NCBI GenBank assembly: GCA_029244985.1
Contig: JAQWQD010000041.1
Location: forward strand, 1-64,000
Length of the DNA: 64,000 nt
Source: Gammaproteobacteria bacterium
Lineage (GTDB): Bacteria; Pseudomonadota; Gammaproteobacteria; Pseudomonadales; Pseudohongiellaceae
Direction of reading: 5' to 3'
Every line of letters starts with the position of its first letter. Position 1 is the stretch's first letter. This document shows positions 59,185 through 64,000 of the stretch, in pieces. A program made the translations under genes and the position numbers. The notes under the pieces are model-generated. The model did no database searches, had not been told where the DNA came from, and worked only from the letters and a program-made list of their open reading frames with translations.

Positions 59185-60597
59185 ATGCATAACCAATTAT
59201 GCTGGTTCAGAAACGACTTGCGCGTTCGGGATAACCCAGCATTATCTAGCGCGTTAGAAGCAGGTCCTACTTATGCAATTTACATTGCGACTCCAGACCA
59301 GTGGCAATTGCATGATGATGCTCCTATCAAGATAGACTTCTGGCGCCGAAATCTAATTGAGCTAAAGAGCGAATTGCGAAAACTAGATGTAGACCTACTT
59401 GTTTTTAAAGTAGCTAGTTATAAGCAAATACCTGAGCTTATTAAGACGGTGCTGCAACACCTTAGCATTGCACAACTTCACTATAATCGAGAATATCCAC
59501 TAAATGAAAGAAGGCGCGACCAACTAGTTGATTCAGAATGTTCAAAGCTGAAGGTATCAATTTCAAGTTTTGACGATCTACTCCTCGGTCCCCCCCAATT
59601 CGTTCTGAACAAATCGGGTTCACCTTTCAAAGTTTTTACGCCTTTTGCCCGAAAGGCACTTGTTGAAATCCAGAATAGTTCTAATCTCCTTAACACGCCT
59701 ATTAAAATAGAAAAAAATCGAGAGCTGCCACCAATACCCAGCCGTCTCGAGGATCAAGTCGAGATAACTAGCATTAATTGGCCAGAAGCTAAATCCCAAT
59801 GGGAACTGCATTGGCCAGCAGGCGAATCTACTGCATGCGATCAACTTGACGCATTCGCACAAAATCAAATCTCTGCTTACAAAGAACAACGCGACAAACC
59901 ATCCGTTAATGCAACGAGTCAGTTATCAGCTTATCTTACCGCTGGAGTAATTTCTGTGGCTGATTGCTGGAGGGCAGCGCAAAAATACTTTGATAACACG
60001 GGCGTCGAGACATGGCAGAACGAACTGCTTTGGAGAGAGTTTTATAGATATACGGTGAATCATTTCCCTCATGTTTGCATGCATAAATCCTATCGAGAAA
60101 ATACCGATCATATCCCTTGGCGTCATAACAAAGAGGAATTTGAGAAGTGGTGTCAAGGCCAGACTGGATACCCATTGGTCGATGCGGGCATGCGCCAATT
60201 ACTGTCCAGAGGTTGGATGCATAACCGGGTCCGCATGGTCACTGCCATGTTCTTGAGCAAGCACCTTTTAATAGATTGGCGCTGGGGAGAACGTTGGTTT
60301 ATGCAAAATCTAATAGACGGGGATTTCGCATCCAACAATGGCGGTTGGCAATGGAGCGCATCTACAGGAGTGGATGCAGCACCCTATTTTCGAATATTTA
60401 ATCCGGTAACCCAATCAAAGCGATTCGACGCAGCAGGGAACTATATCAGGAGCTATATACCTGAATTAGCCCAACTGAGCGATAGCTCTATACACGAGCC
60501 TGGGAATAGGCGCCCGACTAATTATCCATCCCCGCTAGTAAATCACAAGTTTGGCCGGGCAAGAGCACTCAACGCTTTTAGGGGCAGCAACAGCTGA
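59185..60597 (+). CDS. phrB: class I CPD photolyase
   Basis: 470 residues, the usual size. N-terminal antenna domain (CWFRNDLRVRDNPALSSALE), C-terminal FAD domain with ELLWREFYRYTVNHFPHVCM, GYPLVDAGMRQLLSRGWMHNRVRMV, NLIDGDFASNNGGWQWSASTGVDAAPYFRIFNPVTQSKRFD. Repairs cyclobutane pyrimidine dimers using blue light. It ends the ECF-regulated operon that starts with SOUL. Confidence 0.95.
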   Translation: MHNQLCWFRNDLRVRDNPALSSALEAGPTYAIYIATPDQWQLHDDAPIKIDFWRRNLIELKSELRKLDVDLLVFKVASYKQIPELIKTVLQHLSIAQLHYNREYPLNERRRDQLVDSECSKLKVSISSFDDLLLGPPQFVLNKSGSPFKVFTPFARKALVEIQNSSNLLNTPIKIEKNRELPPIPSRLEDQVEITSINWPEAKSQWELHWPAGESTACDQLDAFAQNQISAYKEQRDKPSVNATSQLSAYLTAGVISVADCWRAAQKYFDNTGVETWQNELLWREFYRYTVNHFPHVCMHKSYRENTDHIPWRHNKEEFEKWCQGQTGYPLVDAGMRQLLSRGWMHNRVRMVTAMFLSKHLLIDWRWGERWFMQNLIDGDFASNNGGWQWSASTGVDAAPYFRIFNPVTQSKRFDAAGNYIRSYIPELAQLSDSSIHEPGNRRPTNYPSPLVNHKFGRARALNAFRGSNS

Positions 60598-60639
60598 AAT
60601 ACCGCAAAAGCCTGCCACAAATAACTTCCTCGAACCAGA

Positions 60640-62319
60640 TTAGGGTCGATCTAACTCCACTGTGTGATAAGGCTGCAAAGTATCAATAGCATCCAACGGC
60701 TGGCTATTCACATCCCATTTAAAAAGCTTGGCCACGATTTTATCCTGCTCAAAATCTACAATAGTAAAGCCATGCTCTTCAAACGGCGGGACTTGTTCTT
60801 GAAAATTTAAATACTGTGATGGGGCCGCACGTACACCGCGAACAACTGATGGGAATCCCTGAGTTGATGTGCCTACAGGACCACAAAGAATATTTGTGAT
60901 TGGATTGTCATCGAAATTTCGATAACCAGCGGCATGCATTGTACCTACGCCAGTCGCATGAAGGTCGCCAGCTATCACTAGTGGGTTTCGGTGTTTCATA
61001 TCCGCCAGTGACTGCATGATTCTATCGTGCTGATCCAACCAACCCTGCCGCCAATGAGGCTTGGGTATTTGAGTAGTCAATTGACCTGTCTCTGGATGCA
61101 ATACATCTGGGTACCACTCCCCCCATTTCCCTGCTGTCCAACCAGGGGGATTGGAGGGCACATGAACGAGGTGGCGAGTATCTGATGAAGCTGTCCTGTG
61201 AGCTAGCCAGTTTTCAACATTACTATCAAGAAAAACTGAATTAAGTTCACCAACATTTAATGTGCGACGCACATCATAGAGTAGTACTTCTAATAACTGA
61301 CCGTAACGTAATGTGCCAAAGCTCTCGGAAAGTTCTCCGCGAGCAGAGCTGGTGGAATACGGCAAACCAGACGATCGCGTGACATCAGGAAGAAACTCAG
61401 GGTAATAAAGTTGCTGGGTGGTGCGAGCCAATTGTAATTGGAACCATGGAACCGGATAGGTAAGTGGTGAATCATTTTCCCAGTGATCATGGTCATCCTG
61501 AAGAAAATATACAGGTGTAGATCTAAAGGCAGTGCCATAAAGTGGAATGATCTGAGGTCCAGCCGCCAGCTTCATGGCCTCTTCGTTGCTTCCTCCCATT
61601 ACTCGAGCCGCAAAATCAAAGTTTGATTGCTGACCCTGGGGACTTAATTCTCCAGCTTGCTCGCCCTGCCAAGTGTGAAGATCCCAGTATATGTGATCAC
61701 CATTGGCTACGGCTGCTTGTGGGGCAAAGGATAAGCCTCTTCTCAGGAGCCTTTGGCGTATAGCGATTGGTAGGTTGCCGCGCCGATCTCCAATTCCGAA
61801 GTACTCACCTTCTCGCCCCCCGGCACAGGAATAAAATAAAACCCTGACCCGTTCGGGATTTTGCTGCGGTGACGGGAAAGTTGATAAGGGCCATGACTCG
61901 CAGAGTGAGTTACCGTCACTGTCCTGCAGAGACAATTCATACTCTGTATCAGGCTGCAACTCGGTCGCATAAAACTGCCAAAACTCGCCAGCTGTATCGT
62001 TCAAAAACCCTTCGACTAGTTTGTTGTTACTGCCATTTTGAATCTGCAATTGAGGCGTTTGACCGAGTGCTCTATTAAATGAAGCCTTTATCAAAATTCT
62101 TGATTCATTGACTGCTGGCAATAAGTGCCTGACGATTCCGGAATCCCAATCTTCTTCAAATGGATTTAGATCCTGTTGTGCGGCGAGCTTTTGCCAAGGC
62201 CAGGCAGACATCCAAGCACCAGCCATTCCGCCAGCACTAGCGCGCAGAAATTCCCGCCGTTTCACGCGGGGTAAGTACAAATCTTGTTTAGTCTGATTTT
62301 TATCCTTTCTTTTAGTCAT
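60640..62319 (-). CDS. PhoD-like metallophosphatase (alkaline phosphatase D family)
   Basis: 559 residues with a Tat signal (VKRREFLRASAGGMAGAWMS). An N-terminal beta domain (about 60-150) precedes the PhoD-like core: VANGDHIYWDLHTW, LQDDHDHWENDSP, VIAGDLHATGVGTMHA. These are the metal-binding motifs of the family. Acts as a phosphoesterase outside the cytoplasm, probably for phosphate scavenging. AGG precedes the ATG. Confidence 0.88.
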   Translation of the reverse strand: MTKRKDKNQTKQDLYLPRVKRREFLRASAGGMAGAWMSAWPWQKLAAQQDLNPFEEDWDSGIVRHLLPAVNESRILIKASFNRALGQTPQLQIQNGSNNKLVEGFLNDTAGEFWQFYATELQPDTEYELSLQDSDGNSLCESWPLSTFPSPQQNPERVRVLFYSCAGGREGEYFGIGDRRGNLPIAIRQRLLRRGLSFAPQAAVANGDHIYWDLHTWQGEQAGELSPQGQQSNFDFAARVMGGSNEEAMKLAAGPQIIPLYGTAFRSTPVYFLQDDHDHWENDSPLTYPVPWFQLQLARTTQQLYYPEFLPDVTRSSGLPYSTSSARGELSESFGTLRYGQLLEVLLYDVRRTLNVGELNSVFLDSNVENWLAHRTASSDTRHLVHVPSNPPGWTAGKWGEWYPDVLHPETGQLTTQIPKPHWRQGWLDQHDRIMQSLADMKHRNPLVIAGDLHATGVGTMHAAGYRNFDDNPITNILCGPVGTSTQGFPSVVRGVRAAPSQYLNFQEQVPPFEEHGFTIVDFEQDKIVAKLFKWDVNSQPLDAIDTLQPYHTVELDRP

Positions 62320-62444
62320 GAATTACCTAAACTTTCCAAATGGTAAACTTTGAAGCAGCAATATAAATTAATTTTGAGTCAAGCTTATAAATATAGTACT
62401 TATTCTATCCATCCTTCTTATTTAAATGCTATTCGATAAAAGCG

Positions 62445-64000
62445 TTATTCCGCTGGCTTGAAGGCCAGTAATACATTGCCGGGCACTTGACGGAACTGAC
62501 CATATCCGGAACCAACAAACACCATGCCCGATCCTGCGGCAATAGAATGACTGTCAATCGAGCCTCCATAACCTTCAACGCCATTAACAGTTTCATAATC
62601 CTTCACTGTGTCAAATTGGAAAATCAGTTCGCCTGAACCCGAGTTGAATACGAACAATCGTCCATCGAGCCCGCCAGTGATGACTGCTCCATCCACAGAT
62701 AGTGGCGTGGCAGAGAAACCATAGAGCGATTCGCAACGTCTAAGCCGTTCGCTGCGCTGGTCATTGCATTCAGGCTGGGCTTCGTAGAACCAGCTTGGCT
62801 CTCCTGTACCAACAAAATAACTATAGAGCCCCGGGCGGCTATTTCCATTCATACCCCCAGGATCGTTGATAGTCATAAAAGCGCGCTCAGAATCCATGGC
62901 GATACCCCAGTGATTGCCGCCCAACGCTGTTCCTTCTCCGACGCGTTGATTCCAGACCAGCGCACCTGTCTCGGGGTTCAACGCCCAAAGATCACCAGAT
63001 TTCTGACCAGCAATAAGCAACTCCCCCTCATCTGTTCCTACTAAAATAGCAGGTCCGCCAAAATCGAAATCCACAGAGTTAGTGTCCTCTAGAATGATGC
63101 AGTTTGGACCACGAGCGCTGCAGCCGAAATTCCACATATCATTCTCGAGCGCCTGAAAAACCCAGTTTGCCTCGCCTGTCTCAATATCCAGGGCAATAAT
63201 TGCATCACTAGTATTGGTGGTAGGATGCGAAGTATTTTCACCGGTTGTGACATAAACCTGAGCACGCTTTGCATCAATGGTAGGTGTAGTCCAGATGGGT
63301 GCGCCTGAGGGGCCACGTTGTTTGACGCCAGTGGAGCTGAGCTGTCCAGTGTATTCAGCGGCTGGCATAGTGTGGTATTCCCATAGCTTTTCACCCGTGT
63401 GTACATTCAGTGCAGTGACAGCGCCGTGATTCTCACAGCATTCATAGTTTGGATTGCCCCCAGTAATAACACCAGAACCAGAAACTGGTACGATAATTTT
63501 ATCTTCGTGAATAACAGGTGTGCCAGTCAGCATTCCCTGATTATTCGAAGCTTGTCCACTCGCGATCCAAATCAGCTCGCCAGTTTTTGCATCAACGGTA
63601 TGAACCATGCCTCCTGAATCGGTAAACACCAGCATCCGCAAGTCATCGATTTCTGAATAGGCCAAAGAAGAGCGGAGGCGCGAGTCTGCTTCATAGACCC
63701 ATTTAGCACACCCATTGTTGGTATCCAGTGCAAAGACCCGGCCTGAATCAGTAGCAGAATAAAAAATAGTTGAGCCAATAATCACCGGAGCGGCGCGTAA
63801 ACCCGAGGTGTCAGGGAAAGCGACCACCCAAGCCAATTCCAAATTAGATAAATCGGCCGTAGAAAGGCCTGCCTGTGCTGCGTCTAGATGGCGCGGGTTA
63901 TTTCCATCAGATTGAGTAAAAGTGAAGGAAGGTGCCTGATCAAGGTTTATCACACGATTATCTACCGCACACATAGTGTCAGCCACCCAGTCATCAATCT
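62445..64000 (-). CDS. PQQ-binding propeller, PVA dehydrogenase-like (5' end outside window)
   Basis: 517 complete codons are visible; the frame stays open to the window edge, reading IDDWVADTMCAVDNRVINL at its start, so the true start lies beyond 64000. Propeller strands have the alternation NNGCAKWVYEAD, GKLWEYH and TGALVWNQRVG. QALENDMWNFGCSARGPNC and VDFDFGGPAILVG match the polyvinyl-alcohol-dehydrogenase branch of PQQ enzymes (pattern D-x-W-N-x-x-C ... N-C ... D-F-D-F-G). Members often carry an N-terminal haem c domain, which could be off the edge. Ends with GSGYGQFRQVPGNVLLAF. Confidence 0.8.
   Translation of the reverse strand, partial: IDDWVADTMCAVDNRVINLDQAPSFTFTQSDGNNPRHLDAAQAGLSTADLSNLELAWVVAFPDTSGLRAAPVIIGSTIFYSATDSGRVFALDTNNGCAKWVYEADSRLRSSLAYSEIDDLRMLVFTDSGGMVHTVDAKTGELIWIASGQASNNQGMLTGTPVIHEDKIIVPVSGSGVITGGNPNYECCENHGAVTALNVHTGEKLWEYHTMPAAEYTGQLSSTGVKQRGPSGAPIWTTPTIDAKRAQVYVTTGENTSHPTTNTSDAIIALDIETGEANWVFQALENDMWNFGCSARGPNCIILEDTNSVDFDFGGPAILVGTDEGELLIAGQKSGDLWALNPETGALVWNQRVGEGTALGGNHWGIAMDSERAFMTINDPGGMNGNSRPGLYSYFVGTGEPSWFYEAQPECNDQRSERLRRCESLYGFSATPLSVDGAVITGGLDGRLFVFNSGSGELIFQFDTVKDYETVNGVEGYGGSIDSHSIAAGSGMVFVGSGYGQFRQVPGNVLLAFKPAE

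Noticed and set aside
1-64000. Search for tRNA, rRNA, CRISPR, IS ends and phage genes
   Set aside because: No cloverleaf, no regularly spaced repeats, no transposase or integrase and no phage structural gene was seen on reading both strands.

Overview
The window reads like a stretch of chromosome from a marine, aerobic, heterotrophic gammaproteobacterium, perhaps one of the oligotrophic groups near OM182 or Pseudohongiella. This placement is inference from gene content: NhaB, a ChrR/ECF photo-oxidative regulon, many secreted oxidases and PQQ enzymes, a TauD-type dioxygenase, two photolyases and a UGSC selenoprotein. Base composition looks even and moderate. I found no rRNA, tRNA, insertion sequence, prophage or CRISPR array.

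Layout. 1-303 holds the C-terminal part of a UGSC-family protein whose UGA lies in frame and is followed by a bSECIS-like hairpin. 391-3343 (minus) has small membrane proteins and a secreted protein. 3589-5112 is nhaB behind a structured leader. 5477-8262 (minus) encodes an M28-like hydrolase and an NHL propeller. 8578-24250 is an island of exported proteins: two leucine-rich-repeat proteins around a glycosidase-like propeller, two haem-c/copper (PHM-type) monooxygenase-like proteins, a cupin and two PQQ dehydrogenases. It also contains a remnant of an FAD amine oxidase and a DUF6152 pair on the opposite strand.

24331-38118 is mixed metabolism: an FeS photolyase, an acyl-CoA carboxyltransferase with a separate biotin carrier, an amidase lipoprotein, a DUF2306 gene broken by an amber codon, an enoyl-CoA hydratase, CinA-like and TauD proteins, a TetR/hydrolase divergent pair, an amidohydrolase and a PhyH dioxygenase. 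38256-41428 (minus) carries DUF6152 and two proteins of a secreted family seen elsewhere in the window, one fused to two VOC domains. 41806-44123 (minus) has two tightly overlapped small-gene operons. 44504-50634 has a cupin, a dehalogenase-like hydrolase, an IorAB-type molybdenum hydroxylase and a TetR regulator.

50664-60597 is a photo-oxidative stress regulon. A divergent promoter region drives a minus operon (NTF2-like, SDR, FAD oxidoreductase, DUF1365, Cfa-like, DUF2878) and a plus operon (ECF sigma, ChrR anti-sigma). A further promoter drives SOUL, DUF523/DUF1722 and CPD photolyase. Three promoters share TGATCC-N18-TA spacing. The window ends with a PhoD-like phosphatase and a truncated PVA-dehydrogenase-like PQQ protein. 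The strongest unusual signals are the in-frame UGA with its hairpin, the three matching ECF promoters, the nhaB leader and the exported oxidation island.
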